DNA of 64,000 bases from Caballeronia temeraria (GCF_001544795.2 NZ_FCOI02000004.1:391412-455411); one strand, 5' to 3'; counted from the first letter of the stretch, positions 35,657 to 45,581 are shown. The notes: a model not told the origin generated them from the letters alone. A program made the numbers and translations.

Positions 35657-36187
35657 ATGAACTACTCAAGGCTTGGCGTTTTACTGGCGGCAATCGGCGC
35701 AATCGGCCTTTCTGCCTGCACCGTGATGCCTACCGGCCCGAGCGTGATGGCGCTGCCCGGCAGCACCAAGACGTTCGACCAGTTCCGCGCCGACGATGCC
35801 TCGTGCCGCCAGTTCGCCCTTCAGCAGGTCGGCGGCGTGGACGCGAATCAGGCGGCGACCAACAGCGCAGTCGGCAGCGCGGTCGTCGGCACTGCGCTCG
35901 GCGCGGCGGCGGGCGCGGCGTTCGGCGGCGGCTCGGGCGCGGCTATCGGCGCGGGCGCCGGTCTGTTGACCGGCAGCGCGTTCGGCGTCGGGGCATCGCA
36001 GGCATCGGGCTATAACGTGCAGCAACGTTACGACTATTCGTATCTGCAATGCATGTATGCCGCGGGTGACAAGGTGCCGGTGCGCGGCGCCACGCGAATG
36101 GTGCAGCCATCCGGCGGCGCTTATTCCACCACGCCTCCACCGCCGCCTCCGCCGCCGGGCTGGCAGCCGCCGCCCGGAACGTATTGA
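35657..36187 (+). CDS. glycine-zipper outer-membrane lipoprotein
   Basis: This 176-residue protein starts at ATG 35657; an in-frame TTG at 35645 is less likely. The lipoprotein signal ends at lipobox LSAC (about residue 21). A glycine/alanine-rich zipper (AVVGTALGAAAGAAFGGGSG, IGAGAGLLTGSAFGVG) spans the middle. Then come YNVQQRYDYSYLQCMYAAGD and a proline-rich tail of eight consecutive prolines. Such glycine-zipper domains insert in the outer membrane. It lies just after the 35251 gene. Confidence 0.82.
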   Translation: MNYSRLGVLLAAIGAIGLSACTVMPTGPSVMALPGSTKTFDQFRADDASCRQFALQQVGGVDANQAATNSAVGSAVVGTALGAAAGAAFGGGSGAAIGAGAGLLTGSAFGVGASQASGYNVQQRYDYSYLQCMYAAGDKVPVRGATRMVQPSGGAYSTTPPPPPPPPGWQPPPGTY

Positions 36188-36196
36188 GAAACTGAG

Positions 36197-37027
36197 TCAG
36201 CGCCGCGCGTGCCGGTCATCGCCGCCGGCGCTCAATGGCGCATCGGGCACGAACGACGGCGCGACCAGCAAGCCCGTCACCCAGCCGATGTAAAACCGCA
36301 GGTCGCTCCAGAACTCCGATCGCTCGTAGACGCGAAACGCCTGCACGTGCGCGAGCCATAGCACGAGTTGCAGCGCGCCCGTCAGCACGAGCCAGGCGAG
36401 CGCGATCACACCGGTCGCGCGGGCGCAGCGCCTGAACGTGCGCGCATCCCATTGTTCCCGCACGATGATGCATCCCGCGATCAGCACGGCTATCGTGGGA
36501 ATCGCGCTCGTCGCGAGCACGTGCGCGCTCCAGCCGAACATCACGCCGACGAACAAGCCGACGATGATCGACAGCGCCGCGACCGGCCACGCGATCCACG
36601 GCTGCGCGCGCGCCGCCATCCACGCAATCGTGATGAAGAACGGCGTGATCGCCCATTGCAGCGCCTGCGCCACGGCTTTCACGAGGTTTTCGCTCGCCTG
36701 CTCGTTCGAATGACTGGCCGCGACATACACGGTGATCGCCTCGTGCACGCAGACGGCGACGATCGCGAAGCTCAACGCCTCGCACGCGGCGAAGGCCGGG
36801 GATTTCTCCGCATGCGCGTGCGCGTCGGACAGGCCGCGCAGGCGTTCCAGCACCGGTTCGACGAAAAACGCCAGAATCGCGCCGATGAGAAGCGCGGCGG
36901 CGGCATCGGTCGGGGAGAAATGGCCGAAGAGGGAGAAAAGGCCTTGCCACAGAAATTCCGGCGCGGCCGCGCACACGGCCACCCACAGCGCGAAGAAGAA
37001 CCCGTTCGAAGCACTTCTGAGCGGCAT
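36197..37027 (-). CDS. polytopic membrane protein of unknown function
   Basis: This is a 276-residue membrane protein with about seven hydrophobic helices (for example FFFALWVAVCAAAPEFLWQG, AAALLIGAILAFFVEPVL, ALSIIVGLFVGVMFGWSAHV). The start is ATG 37027 (MPLRSASNG) with GAGG ahead; the GTG at 37033 is weaker. It ends in SAGGDDRHARR. I do not recognise the family. It lies 20 bp from the lipoate ligase gene on the same strand and so is the last gene of the aco run, but no functional link is evident. Confidence 0.72.
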   Translation of the reverse strand: MPLRSASNGFFFALWVAVCAAAPEFLWQGLFSLFGHFSPTDAAAALLIGAILAFFVEPVLERLRGLSDAHAHAEKSPAFAACEALSFAIVAVCVHEAITVYVAASHSNEQASENLVKAVAQALQWAITPFFITIAWMAARAQPWIAWPVAALSIIVGLFVGVMFGWSAHVLATSAIPTIAVLIAGCIIVREQWDARTFRRCARATGVIALAWLVLTGALQLVLWLAHVQAFRVYERSEFWSDLRFYIGWVTGLLVAPSFVPDAPLSAGGDDRHARR

Positions 37028-37046
37028 GGCCACCTCGATGCGATTT

Positions 37047-37826
37047 CTATTGTTCCGGCGGCGACGCTTCCTTCACGCGTTCGATCAATTCGGCGCGCAC
37101 GCGCTCGCGCAAGTCGGCGGGCATCGAAAAACATTCGTAGGCGAGCGCCTGCGCGACCGTCACGATGCGCATTTCCTCGTAACGGCGTCCGCTTTCGATC
37201 ATCGCTTCGAACGCGTTGGCGCGCTCGTTGATCTCGATCGGATCGGCATCGACGAGCAGGACGGCATGCACGAGCACCGCGTAGAGCGGCGCGTCCTTGT
37301 CGGCGTGCGGCACGCGCCGCCAGTATTGCGCGGTGCCCGCGATCTTGCGGGCGTCGTCGCCGGGGCCCCAGGCGAGATTGAAGCGGCCATCGCAGAAAGA
37401 CCCTTCGACGGCTTGCCAATGCGTCAGCACGCCGAGCGAGTTGAGCGCATCCGCGAGAATCCTGCACAGATGAACGTAGACGGTTTCGGACAGCGCGCCC
37501 ATCGGCGCGTGCACCGGGTACGCGAGACTCAGGTTGAGAATGCCCGGACCTTGCGGAACGAGGCCGCCGCCCGACAGACGCAGCCACACGGGACAGCCGC
37601 GTTGTGCGAAGGCCTCGCGCGCATCGGCGAGCGCAGCGTAACGCTGATAGCTGCGCGGCACGACGAGCGATGCGGGCGCTTCCCAGACGTGCGCGACGGC
37701 ATCGCCCGCGGCGGCGCGCGCGAGCAGCGCTTCTTCGGCGTCGAGCGGATCGCCGGAAAGCGAGGCGGGATCGATCAGTTGGAAGGGCATGGAATCGATG
37801 TCCGGACGCGTCGCGAACGACGCCAT
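37047..37826 (-). CDS. lipoate-protein ligase A-like protein
   Basis: This is a 259-residue BPL/LPL-fold protein. It shows the lipoyl-adenylate-binding text RYAALADAREAFAQRGCPVW, LRLSGGGLVPQGPGILNLSL (the R-x-SGGG loop) and the lysine-bearing ARKIAGTAQYWRR. These proteins attach lipoate to a lysine of E2 domains. Its place directly downstream of acoC, which carries a lipoyl domain, fits charging of that domain. ATG 37826 is taken; ATG 37790 (MPFQLIDP) is an alternative, and neither has a clear Shine-Dalgarno. A hairpin (37871-37907) separates it from acoC. Confidence 0.86.
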   Translation of the reverse strand: MASFATRPDIDSMPFQLIDPASLSGDPLDAEEALLARAAAGDAVAHVWEAPASLVVPRSYQRYAALADAREAFAQRGCPVWLRLSGGGLVPQGPGILNLSLAYPVHAPMGALSETVYVHLCRILADALNSLGVLTHWQAVEGSFCDGRFNLAWGPGDDARKIAGTAQYWRRVPHADKDAPLYAVLVHAVLLVDADPIEINERANAFEAMIESGRRYEEMRIVTVAQALAYECFSMPADLRERVRAELIERVKEASPPEQ

Positions 37827-37870
37827 CCCAGCATGGTAGCCAATATCGCCGAAATGAACCGCGAAATGCG

Positions 37871-37907
37871 ACGCGCCCCGTCGGCGGCCTTCTCCGGCGG
37901 GGCGCGT
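37871..37907 (-). terminator. GC-rich hairpin between acoC and the lipoate ligase gene
   Basis: ACGCGCCCCG (37871-37880) pairs perfectly with CGGGGCGCGT (37898-37907). There is no T-run, so it may attenuate or stabilise mRNA ends rather than stop transcription fully. Confidence 0.45.
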
Positions 37908-37922
37908 GCGGGCGAAAAGCGA

Positions 37923-39047
37923 TCAGCCGCCCTTGCCCACCTGCTCCTTCAACAACGCATTCACTTCGTTCGCCTTCTCCATCTGGCTCATATGCCCGGC
38001 GTCGTCGAACACACGAACGGTCGCACCTTCCGGTGCATTTTTCGCGTGCGCGGCGGGAATGATCTGGTCCTTCCCGCCCCAGATCACGAGCACCGGCTTG
38101 CCCGACGCGCCCAGCTTGCCGCCCGGCTGCGCGCTCTGCTTCCCGCCCGCGAACAAGCCGCCGTTCAGCGATGTCAGCGCGTCGCTCACGCCGTCGAGCC
38201 GCTTGTACTTCAGCAGATCGTCGAGCATCTGGCGGCTCACGAGTTCGGGATTCGCGAACAGCAGTTCGACGACCGGTTTCAGTTCGCGCCGCGATTCGGC
38301 CGTGACGAAGCCTTCGGTGTACGCGTTGTTCACTTCATCGCCGAAACCGGCCGGCGATATCAGCGATACCGACTGCACGCGCGCCGGCTGATCGACGGCC
38401 ATCTGCGCCGCGATGCCGCCGCCCATCGAATGCCCGACGAGATGCGCCTTGTCCAGACCGACCGCGTCCATGAACTTGCCGACGAACCCCGCCAAGTCCG
38501 CCAAAGAAGTCCCCGGCACTGTCGGCGTCGACTGCCCGTGGCCGGGCAAATCCAGCGCGAACACGCGGTTCTTCTCGGCGAGCGCATCGAGATTGAAGAG
38601 CCAGTTGTCGAGATCGCCGCCGAAGCCGTGGATGAACAGCACCGCGGCTCTGCTCGCATCGTCGCCGCCGCGCGATGCGTAGCGCACGCGGATGCCGTCG
38701 ACATCGACGAAGTGATACGCCGCCGCTTCCTCACCCTCCTTTTCGTCGTCGGCGGGCGTCACGTAGGACGACACGTAGGCGTCGATATCGGCGTCGCTGA
38801 CCTCGGACGGCGCGAGCACGCCGAGCAGCGCCTTCACCGGCAGCGTATCGCCCGCCGACGCGACCCGGCGCCTGAGCAAACCCGCGTCGGGTGCTTCGAC
38901 GGCATTGGCGATCTTGTCGGTTTCGACATCGAGAATCGGCATGCCGACGGTGATCTCCGTGCCCTCCTCCACGAGCCATTCGTTCACCGTGCCTTCCTTC
39001 ATCGACAAGCCCCATTTGGGCATCACGATCGGTGTGATTGCGGACAT
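37923..39047 (-). CDS. acoC: acetoin dehydrogenase E2 (dihydrolipoyl acetyltransferase) AcoC
   Basis: This is a 374-residue two-domain protein. Residues 1-80 are a lipoyl domain with the lipoate-accepting lysine in VETDKIANAVEAP. The rest is an alpha/beta hydrolase acetyltransferase domain with nucleophile motif LVGHSMGGGIAAQMA and C-terminal histidine in VRVFDDAGHMSQMEKA. The ATG overlaps the acoB stop. It transfers the acetyl group from TPP-acetaldehyde to CoA. This aco-type E2 with a hydrolase domain is characteristic of the acetoin system. Confidence 0.94.
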   Translation of the reverse strand: MSAITPIVMPKWGLSMKEGTVNEWLVEEGTEITVGMPILDVETDKIANAVEAPDAGLLRRRVASAGDTLPVKALLGVLAPSEVSDADIDAYVSSYVTPADDEKEGEEAAAYHFVDVDGIRVRYASRGGDDASRAAVLFIHGFGGDLDNWLFNLDALAEKNRVFALDLPGHGQSTPTVPGTSLADLAGFVGKFMDAVGLDKAHLVGHSMGGGIAAQMAVDQPARVQSVSLISPAGFGDEVNNAYTEGFVTAESRRELKPVVELLFANPELVSRQMLDDLLKYKRLDGVSDALTSLNGGLFAGGKQSAQPGGKLGASGKPVLVIWGGKDQIIPAAHAKNAPEGATVRVFDDAGHMSQMEKANEVNALLKEQVGKGG

Positions 39048-40063
39048 CAGTGCTTTCCTCCCTTCATGGTTTTTCGTGCGGCGTCGGCGATCTGCGCGGC
39101 GCTCGGGATGTACAAATCTTCGAGCGTCGGCGAGAACGGCACCGGCGTATGCGGCGCGCAGACCATCTGGATGCCTGACTTCAGCGCGCCGAACGCCTGC
39201 TGCGCGACCTGCGCCGAAATGTCCGTGGCGATGTTGCAGCGCGGATTCGCTTCATCGACGACGACGAGCCGTCCCGTGTTCTCGACTGTCTCGATCACCG
39301 TGTCGATATCGAGCGGCGACAGCGTGCGCAGATCGACGACTTCCGCTTCGATGCCTTCCTTCGCGAGCGTCGCGGCCGCCTCCAGCGCGCGATGCACCAT
39401 CAATCCGTACGTGACGATCGACACGTCCTTGCCGTCGCGCACGACGTTCGCCTCGCCGAACGGAATCGCGTACGAGTTCTCGGGCACTTCCCCTTCGAAG
39501 CCGTAGAGATTCTTGTGCTCGCAGAAGATGACCGGATCGTTGTCGCGGATCGCCTGGATCAGCAGTCCTTTCGTGTCGTACGGCGTCGATGGACACACGA
39601 CCTTCAGCCCCGGAATGTGCGTAAAGAGCGACGTCAGCATCTGGCTGTGCTGCGCCGCCGCGCGAAAGCCCGCGCCGACCATCGCGCGGATCACGACGGG
39701 CGTTTCCGCCTTGCCGCCGAACATGTAGCGGAACTTCGCCGCCTGATTGAAGATCTGGTCGAAGCACACGCCCATGAAGTCGATGAACATCAGTTCCGCG
39801 ACGGGCCGCATGCCGCACGCCGCCGCGCCGATCGCCGCGCCCACATAGGCGGACTCCGAGAGCGGCGTGTCGAGCAGACGATCGCCGTGCTTCGCGTACA
39901 AACCTTTGGTGACGCCGAGCACGCCGCCCCACGCGTCCTTCTCGCCGTCCGCGCCTGCGCCGCCGACGATATCCTCACCCAGCACGATCACACTCGGATC
40001 GCGCGTCATTTCCTGATCGATGGCTTCGTTGATCGCCATCTTCATGCTCAGTTTGCGGGCCAT
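39047..40063 (-). CDS. acoB: acetoin dehydrogenase E1 beta subunit AcoB
   Basis: This is a 338-residue transketolase-like E1 beta subunit: SMKMAINEAIDQEMTRDPSV, ASNPGGADGEKD-like text, SESAYVGAAIGAAACGMRPV, and the C-terminal half with DLRTLSPLDIDTVIETVENT and VVVDEANPRCNIATDISA. It pairs with AcoA to hold thiamine diphosphate. It lies 18 bp after acoA, and its stop overlaps the acoC ATG (TGATG). Confidence 0.94.
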   Translation of the reverse strand: MARKLSMKMAINEAIDQEMTRDPSVIVLGEDIVGGAGADGEKDAWGGVLGVTKGLYAKHGDRLLDTPLSESAYVGAAIGAAACGMRPVAELMFIDFMGVCFDQIFNQAAKFRYMFGGKAETPVVIRAMVGAGFRAAAQHSQMLTSLFTHIPGLKVVCPSTPYDTKGLLIQAIRDNDPVIFCEHKNLYGFEGEVPENSYAIPFGEANVVRDGKDVSIVTYGLMVHRALEAAATLAKEGIEAEVVDLRTLSPLDIDTVIETVENTGRLVVVDEANPRCNIATDISAQVAQQAFGALKSGIQMVCAPHTPVPFSPTLEDLYIPSAAQIADAARKTMKGGKH

Positions 40064-40081
40064 GATGCTTGTCTCCTCGAT

Positions 40082-41077
40082 TTAGTATTTGACGTAGACA
40101 TCGGTGAGCAGATCGGCGGCGGTCGGCAAAGGCGCGTCCTTCGCTTCCTGCACCGCGCGGTCGATCAGCGCGGCGACCTCGCGGTCGATCGCGTCGAGTT
40201 CTCCCGGAGAGATCACATCGGCTTGCGTGACGGCGGCCGCGAACTTCTTCAGGCAATCCTTGTTCGAGCGGATATCGTCGATTTCGCCCGGCGCGCGATA
40301 CGTCTGCGCATCGCCTTCGAAGTGGCCGTAGAAGCGGATCATCTTGCATTCGAGCAGCGCCGGACCGCCGCCTTCGCGCGCGCGCTTGATGACCTCGCCC
40401 GCCGCTTCGTACACGGCGAAGAAATCGGTGCCGTCCACAGTCACGCCCGGAATGCCGAAGCCCGCCGCGCGATCGACGTAGCTATCGACCGCCGTGCCGT
40501 AATCGCGCGCGGTCGACTCCGCGTAACCGTTGTTCTCGATCACGAAGATCACCGGCAGATTCCATACCGCCGCGAGATTCAGGCTTTCGAGAAAAGTGCC
40601 CTGATTCGACGCGCCATCGCCCGCGAACGTGATGCCGACTTCGCCCTTGCCGCGAAACTTCGCCGCGAGCGCCGCGCCGCAGATCAGCGGCGCGCCCGCG
40701 CCGAGAATGCCGTTCGCGCCCATCATCCCTTTCGACAGATCGGCGATATGCATCGAGCCGCCCTTGCCGTTGCACGAGCCGCCTTTCTTGCCGTAGATCT
40801 CCTTCATCATCGCGACGGGATCGACGCCCTTCGCGATGCAATGTCCATGTCCGCGATGCGTGCTCGCGATGCGGTCGCCATCGTTCAGATGCGTCATGAT
40901 GCCGACGCCCGCCGCCTCCTCGCCCGCGTACAAATGCACGAAGCCGGGAATGTCGCCGCGCCCGAAATCGACGTGCAGGCGCTCTTCGAAATCGCGGATC
41001 GTGCGCATCTTGCGATACGCGCTCAACAGTTCGTCCTTGGAGAGCGGCAAGCCGCCCGCATGTTGCGTCGCTGTCAT
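40082..41077 (-). CDS. acoA: acetoin dehydrogenase E1 alpha subunit AcoA
   Basis: This is a 331-residue E1 alpha with the thiamine-diphosphate motif GDGASNQGTFLESLNLAAVW to ENNGY (GDG-x26-NN). Catalytic-loop text FVHLYAGEEAAGVGIMTHLN and RGHGHCIAKGVDPVAMMKEI is also clear. ATG 41077 is preceded by AAAGGAGA; the frame runs open to 41374 but that part is shadow. It catalyses oxidative cleavage of acetoin into acetaldehyde and acetyl-lipoate with AcoB. Confidence 0.94.
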   Translation of the reverse strand: MTATQHAGGLPLSKDELLSAYRKMRTIRDFEERLHVDFGRGDIPGFVHLYAGEEAAGVGIMTHLNDGDRIASTHRGHGHCIAKGVDPVAMMKEIYGKKGGSCNGKGGSMHIADLSKGMMGANGILGAGAPLICGAALAAKFRGKGEVGITFAGDGASNQGTFLESLNLAAVWNLPVIFVIENNGYAESTARDYGTAVDSYVDRAAGFGIPGVTVDGTDFFAVYEAAGEVIKRAREGGGPALLECKMIRFYGHFEGDAQTYRAPGEIDDIRSNKDCLKKFAAAVTQADVISPGELDAIDREVAALIDRAVQEAKDAPLPTAADLLTDVYVKY

Positions 41078-41097
41078 CTCTGTCTCCTTTGGTGGGT

Positions 41098-42153
41098 CTA
41101 GCGGATGTTGCTGCTGGACTGACGCATCAGTCCGGACGCCGCCGCGTAGCGCATGCACGCGGCAACATCGATGCTGCGAAAGGCGTTTTCCCTCAGCGTG
41201 ACGGTCACTTCGTCGCCGGGGCCGAATGCGAGCTCGCGTTCGCCGTCGAGTGCGACGATGCCGCTCGTCTGCTTCACGCGATGCGGCACGCCATCGGCGA
41301 GACGCGCCCAGTTCGCGATCGGCACGGCTTCGACGAGGCCCGGCGCGATCGGCGCATGCAGTTCGAATTCGCATGCGCTTTTCCTGCCGAGCTCGATCGC
41401 GAGTCCGCCCTTGTCATGCCGGCCGAGCGGCTCCAGCAAACCCGCGATCGCCGACATGCCGATCGCCTGCGGATCGGCGTAAGAGACGTAGACGGCGGCG
41501 AGCGTATCGATCTTCCACAGCGCCCGCGCGCCGATGAAATGCTCGTGCGAGATCACGGCATCGACGAGCGCGATGTCGCGGCGCACGCCGCCCTTCGCAT
41601 CGCGAATCTCGATTTCGAGCAGCTTGTTCGATGCGAGTGCTTCGTTCGACGGCACGCGGCCGGTTGCGTAGAGACCCGTGGCGAGTCCCGAGATGGTCGG
41701 CTCGCGCATTTCCGGATAGGCGTTGTTCGTGCCCGTCGAAAGCCCGGCGATCGGCACCTGGCCGCACTCGCGCACGACCGCGCGATGCGTGCCGTCGCCG
41801 CCGAGCACGATGAGCGCATCGACGCCCGCTTCGCGCATCATGTGCGCGGCGCGAAAGGTGTCGTCGACGCGCGCGGTCACGGGCATATCGAGGAAATCGA
41901 CTTTGGCGAGCGCGGCGTCCGGACCTTGCTTGCGCGAAAGATGGCGCTGGAGCATGACTTTGAGGCCTTCGCGATCCGGCATCATCGAGACGCGCTTCAC
42001 GCCGCACGACGCGAGCGACGACAGCAGCCGCAACACGATATTCACGCGATCCGCGAGCTGCAGGCTGTTCGCATTCGCGATGACGCGCCGGATGTCGCGC
42101 GCCGAAACAGGATTGGCGATGATGCCGACGAGCGGCGCCGCGCTGTCACGCAT
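41098..42153 (-). CDS. acoX: AcoX, ATP-NAD kinase-like protein of the acetoin operon
   Basis: This is a 351-residue member of the NAD kinase/diacylglycerol-kinase-like fold: LVGIIANPVSARDIRRVIAN (start), LIVLGGDGTHRAVVRECGQV (the GGDG motif), and PIAGLSTGTNNAYPEMREPT. AcoX occurs in acetoin operons; its activity is unproven. It is the first gene after the sigma-54 promoter and lies 20 bp ahead of acoA. Confidence 0.9.
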   Translation of the reverse strand: MRDSAAPLVGIIANPVSARDIRRVIANANSLQLADRVNIVLRLLSSLASCGVKRVSMMPDREGLKVMLQRHLSRKQGPDAALAKVDFLDMPVTARVDDTFRAAHMMREAGVDALIVLGGDGTHRAVVRECGQVPIAGLSTGTNNAYPEMREPTISGLATGLYATGRVPSNEALASNKLLEIEIRDAKGGVRRDIALVDAVISHEHFIGARALWKIDTLAAVYVSYADPQAIGMSAIAGLLEPLGRHDKGGLAIELGRKSACEFELHAPIAPGLVEAVPIANWARLADGVPHRVKQTSGIVALDGERELAFGPGDEVTVTLRENAFRSIDVAACMRYAAASGLMRQSSSNIR

Positions 42154-42191
42154 GCCTGTGTCTCCGTTGTGTGTTTTGTGCGGCGGATAAA

Positions 42192-42208
42192 GGCAAGCGC
42201 TATGCCAA
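42192..42208 (-). promoter_or_regulatory. sigma-54 (-24/-12) promoter of acoXABC
   Basis: On the minus strand TTGGCAT and TTGCC occupy 42208-42202 and 42196-42192. The GG and GC doublets are exactly 10 nt apart, as required for RpoN promoters. It lies 39 bp ahead of acoX and downstream of the AcoR gene that supplies the enhancer-binding protein. Confidence 0.78.
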
Positions 42209-42290
42209 TCGGAAAGCCGCTCACAAGCGCGAAAAAGCGAGGGATTACCCGCAGAAAACGGGCGCTTTCTGGGGTGTACGGGGCGCCGCC

Positions 42291-42304
42291 GTGACAGGTG
42301 TCAC
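42291..42304. promoter_or_regulatory. AcoR upstream activating palindrome
   Basis: GTGACA and TGTCAC form a perfect palindrome with a 2-bp centre, about 85-95 bp upstream of the sigma-54 promoter. Related CAGGTGTATC and CAGGCGTATCG repeats follow to 42340. This is where an AcoR hexamer would be expected to bind. The assignment is inference. Confidence 0.55.
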
Positions 42305-42346
42305 AGCGGCAGGTGTATCGGCGGGGGGACAGGCGTATCGCGTGTT

Positions 42347-44320
42347 TCAGTGGCCGCTGGCGTCGCGCTGATTCGGCGACTTGATGCCATAGCGCGCCAT
42401 GCGCCGATACAGCGTCATGCGGCTCACGCCGATTTGCCGCGCCACCGCGCTCAGGTTCCAGCTCGCCGCGCGCAGATACTGCATCAGCAGCATGCCTTCG
42501 GGCGGCAGCCGATGCGGATCGAAATCCTCGATGACCACGCGCGGCGCTTCGGCCGGCGCGGGCACGCCGCCGAATCCTTCCGGGAGATCGTCGATGTCGA
42601 TCGAACCGTTCGAGCACACCGCGCGCGCATAGCGCAGCACGTTGCAAAGCTCGCGCAGATTGCCCGGCCATTCATGCCGATGCAGCCGTTCGCGCACGCC
42701 CGGCGACAACGTAACCGCGCCTTCGAGGAACTTGTCGATGAGCCAGTCGAGGTCGCTTCGCTCGCGCAACGGCGGCAGCGTGAAGCGCGCGCCGTTCAGC
42801 CGATAGTAGAGATCCTCGCGAAAACGTCCGTCGTGCATGAGCGCGTCGAGCGAGTGATGGGTCGCGGAAATGACGCGCACATCGACCGATACGGGCCGCG
42901 ACGCGCCGATCGCGAGCACTTCGCCCTCGGCCAGCACGCGCAGCAGACGCGATTGCAGCTCACGCGGCATGTCGCCGATTTCATCGAGAAAGAGCGTGCC
43001 GCCGTCGGCTTCCTGAATCAGTCCGCGTTTGGCTTTCGGGCCCGCGCCCGAGAAGCTGTTCGGCAAATGCCCGAACAATTCGCTTTCGATGAGCGTCTCC
43101 GGAATCGCCGCGCAATTCACCGCGACGAACGGCCCCGCGCGCCGCGCGCTCGCGCGATGCAGCGCCTTCGCGAAATATTCCTTGCCGCTGCCGGTTTCGC
43201 CGTTGACGAGCAGATTGATCGGCGAATCGGCGAGCTTCGCGGCGCGTTCCAGTTGACGCGCGAGCGCGGCATCGCCACCGCATAGCGCAGCGAGCGGCGC
43301 GGGCACTTGCACGCTGCGCGGCGCATCCGCGTGCGTGGCCGGCGTCACGCACGGCGCGGGCGGCATCACGCTCAGATAGAGCAACGCGCCCGATTTCGCG
43401 AGCGGCACCGCACGCAATTCGCTCGGCCGCGAATACACGAAACGGCCCAGCTCTTCGATGCGCGCATCGAACAGTGCATCGAAGGGCACGCCGATCAGCG
43501 ACGCCGCCGTCTCGCCCGGCGCGATCGGCCGGCCGATTTCCGCCGCGAGCATCGCGTGCGCGCGCCGATTGTGCCCGACGATGCGGCCGCCCGCATCGAG
43601 CGCGATCAGATATTCGGGATTCACATCGACGAATTCCGGCGATGTGTTCAGCTTCAGAATCCAGTCCTGCCGATGCGTGCGCAGGAAGTTCGCATTCTCG
43701 ATGTGTCCCGCGTAGATGCGCACGAGCTGCAGCGCGAGATTCTGGCTGTCGCGCGCTTGCGGCGACACGAGCGCGGAGATGTCGAGGATCGCGGACAGCG
43801 CGCCGCGCGAGTCGTAGAGCGGCGCGGCGGTGCAGGTGAGCGGAATGTGCGTCGCATCGAAATGATCGATCTGATGGACCGTGAGCGCCTGGCCCGTCGT
43901 GAGCGCCGTGCCGACCGCGCACGTGCCCGCGCCCGCCTCGCTCCACTCCGCGCCGAGATAGAGCCCGGCGCGACGCAGCGAGGAATCCGTGTTCGCATCG
44001 CCGATATAGTCGACCGTCACGCCGAGCGCGTCGGTGAGCAACACGACGTAACCCATGCCCGCGACCTGCTCGTACAGCGTTTCGAGCCCGTGACGCGCGA
44101 TACGCGCGAAATCGTCGATGCGCTGCTGATGCTCCCGCAAACGCGTCTGCGGCAGGATGCGCGCTTCCTGCATGCGCGACGGATCGAGCCCGTACTGATG
44201 CACGCAACGCCGCCACGAAGACTGGATGATGCTGTCGTGCGTGCGCGCGGAACCGAGCGCGTCCGCCCGCGTCGTCGCCGCCACCACTGCCTCGATGTGC
44301 TCGCGTTGCCGCATGTCCAT
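42347..44320 (-). CDS. acoR: AcoR, sigma-54-dependent activator of acetoin catabolism
   Basis: This is a 657-residue protein starting at ATG 44320 with AAGGAGAG ahead; the much longer frame to 45181 is shadow. A GAF sensor domain occupies about 60-220 ([20 protein letters not shown]). A PAS-like segment follows at about 240-300. An AAA+ domain has Walker [17 protein letters not shown] and Walker [13 protein letters not shown], and a Fis helix-turn-helix ends it ([20 protein letters not shown]). The usual GAFTGA loop that touches sigma-54 reads NSFSGA here. It should sense acetoin and activate the aco promoter just downstream. Confidence 0.93.
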   Translation of the reverse strand: MDMRQREHIEAVVAATTRADALGSARTHDSIIQSSWRRCVHQYGLDPSRMQEARILPQTRLREHQQRIDDFARIARHGLETLYEQVAGMGYVVLLTDALGVTVDYIGDANTDSSLRRAGLYLGAEWSEAGAGTCAVGTALTTGQALTVHQIDHFDATHIPLTCTAAPLYDSRGALSAILDISALVSPQARDSQNLALQLVRIYAGHIENANFLRTHRQDWILKLNTSPEFVDVNPEYLIALDAGGRIVGHNRRAHAMLAAEIGRPIAPGETAASLIGVPFDALFDARIEELGRFVYSRPSELRAVPLAKSGALLYLSVMPPAPCVTPATHADAPRSVQVPAPLAALCGGDAALARQLERAAKLADSPINLLVNGETGSGKEYFAKALHRASARRAGPFVAVNCAAIPETLIESELFGHLPNSFSGAGPKAKRGLIQEADGGTLFLDEIGDMPRELQSRLLRVLAEGEVLAIGASRPVSVDVRVISATHHSLDALMHDGRFREDLYYRLNGARFTLPPLRERSDLDWLIDKFLEGAVTLSPGVRERLHRHEWPGNLRELCNVLRYARAVCSNGSIDIDDLPEGFGGVPAPAEAPRVVIEDFDPHRLPPEGMLLMQYLRAASWNLSAVARQIGVSRMTLYRRMARYGIKSPNQRDASGH

Positions 44321-44500
44321 CGCGCTCTCCTTGGCGTTCCTATGCCGCCCGCACGCGGAATTCACCAATTCGCACGAGCGTGTCTCAGGCCATATGATGC
44401 TCGAATCGGCAGGATGCGTCATGCGGCGATAGCGCTGCGCCGCAACATAAACGGCTGCCGATACTCGGCGCATCAAAAATGAAAACACAGGAGACAGCGG

Positions 44501-44731
44501 ATGGCGAAGATCGCTTACGAAGACTTCGAGCGACAGATCGTGCAGCATCACCTCATCAAGGGCAATGTGTACGAGAACGGCACGGCGCTGGTCGAGCGCG
44601 CGAACAGGTGGATTGCGGAGAATGATGTCGACGTGCTGAACGTCGAGAGCCTCTCGACGTTCGGCGCCGGCGACGATACCAGCGTGAGTCACTGGTATTC
44701 GGGGATTCGCGTCTGGTATCGCACCGCGTAG
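44501..44731 (+). CDS. conserved small hypothetical protein
   Basis: This 76-residue protein starts at ATG 44501 after AGGAGACAG and begins MAKIAYEDFERQIVQHHLIK. It is acidic in the middle (ENDVDVLNVESLSTFGAGDD) and ends in an aromatic tail (VSHWYSGIRVWYRTA). It has no membrane segment or cysteine. I do not recognise a family or domain. It is divergent from acoR and convergent with the SDR gene, and so probably has its own promoter. Confidence 0.72.
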   Translation: MAKIAYEDFERQIVQHHLIKGNVYENGTALVERANRWIAENDVDVLNVESLSTFGAGDDTSVSHWYSGIRVWYRTA

Positions 44732-44739
44732 CAGGAAAG

Positions 44740-45507
44740 TCAGCCGCGGCCGACGAACGGCATCTTGGTCGCCATCACGGTGTGAAACAGCACGTTGGCT
44801 TCGAGCGGCAGATTCGCCATGTAGAGCACCGACTGGCCGACGATCTTCACGTCCATCATCGGTTCGATGGCGATCTCGCCGTTCGCTTGCGGCACGCCCT
44901 TCGACATGCGCTCGGACAGCTCGGTGAACGCATTGCCGATATCGATCTGGCCGACCGCGATGTCGTACTTGCGGCCATCGAGCGATGCGGTTTTCGTGAG
45001 GCCCTGCACCGCGTGCTTCGTCGCCGTGTAGGCCGCCGAGTTCGGGCGCGGCGCGCTGGCGGAAATCGAGCCGTTGTTGATGATGCGGCCGCCCATCGGC
45101 GTTTGCGCCTTCATCGTGCGGAACGCCTGCTGCAGGCAGAAGAACATGCCGTTCAGATTGATATCGACGACATTGCGCCATTGCTCCGGCGTCCAGTCCT
45201 CGAACGGCCCGGGCGGATTCGTCACGCCCGCGTTGTTGAACAGCAGATCGACGCGGCCGAAACGCTCGACCGCCGCCTTGAAGAGCTTTTCGACCGATTG
45301 CGGATCGGACACGTCGGTCGGCACGGCGAGCGCGCGCTCGCCCGCGTTCGATTCGCCGATCACCGCTTCGAGCGGCGCGGGACGCCGTCCCGCCAGCACG
45401 ACCGACCAGCCGTCGCCGAGCAGAGCCAGCGCCGCCGCGCGGCCGATGCCGCTACCCGCTCCGGTGACGATGGCGATTCGTTGAGACTGGTTGGCTGCGT
45501 CAGACAT
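44740..45507 (-). CDS. SDR family oxidoreductase
   Basis: This is a 255-residue classical SDR starting at ATG 45507 with AGGAGAA upstream. The cofactor motif is [20 protein letters not shown], the structural motif [15 protein letters not shown], with catalytic serine in [15 protein letters not shown] and YTATK. It differs clearly from the SDR at 17960. It may reduce a ketone or quinone; the actual substrate is unknown. No partner genes are nearby. Confidence 0.9.
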   Translation of the reverse strand: MSDAANQSQRIAIVTGAGSGIGRAAALALLGDGWSVVLAGRRPAPLEAVIGESNAGERALAVPTDVSDPQSVEKLFKAAVERFGRVDLLFNNAGVTNPPGPFEDWTPEQWRNVVDINLNGMFFCLQQAFRTMKAQTPMGGRIINNGSISASAPRPNSAAYTATKHAVQGLTKTASLDGRKYDIAVGQIDIGNAFTELSERMSKGVPQANGEIAIEPMMDVKIVGQSVLYMANLPLEANVLFHTVMATKMPFVGRG

Positions 45508-45581
45508 ATCGGCGTTCTCCTGTCGTGGTGCGCGCGACACCTGCCGCGCGCTGAAATCGGGAGAACATTATCGACGATGAA

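Noticed and set aside
44321..45181. N-terminal extension of the AcoR frame
   Set aside because: It covers the SDR gene on the same strand in another frame and lacks any domain; a good ribosome binding site lies at ATG 44320.
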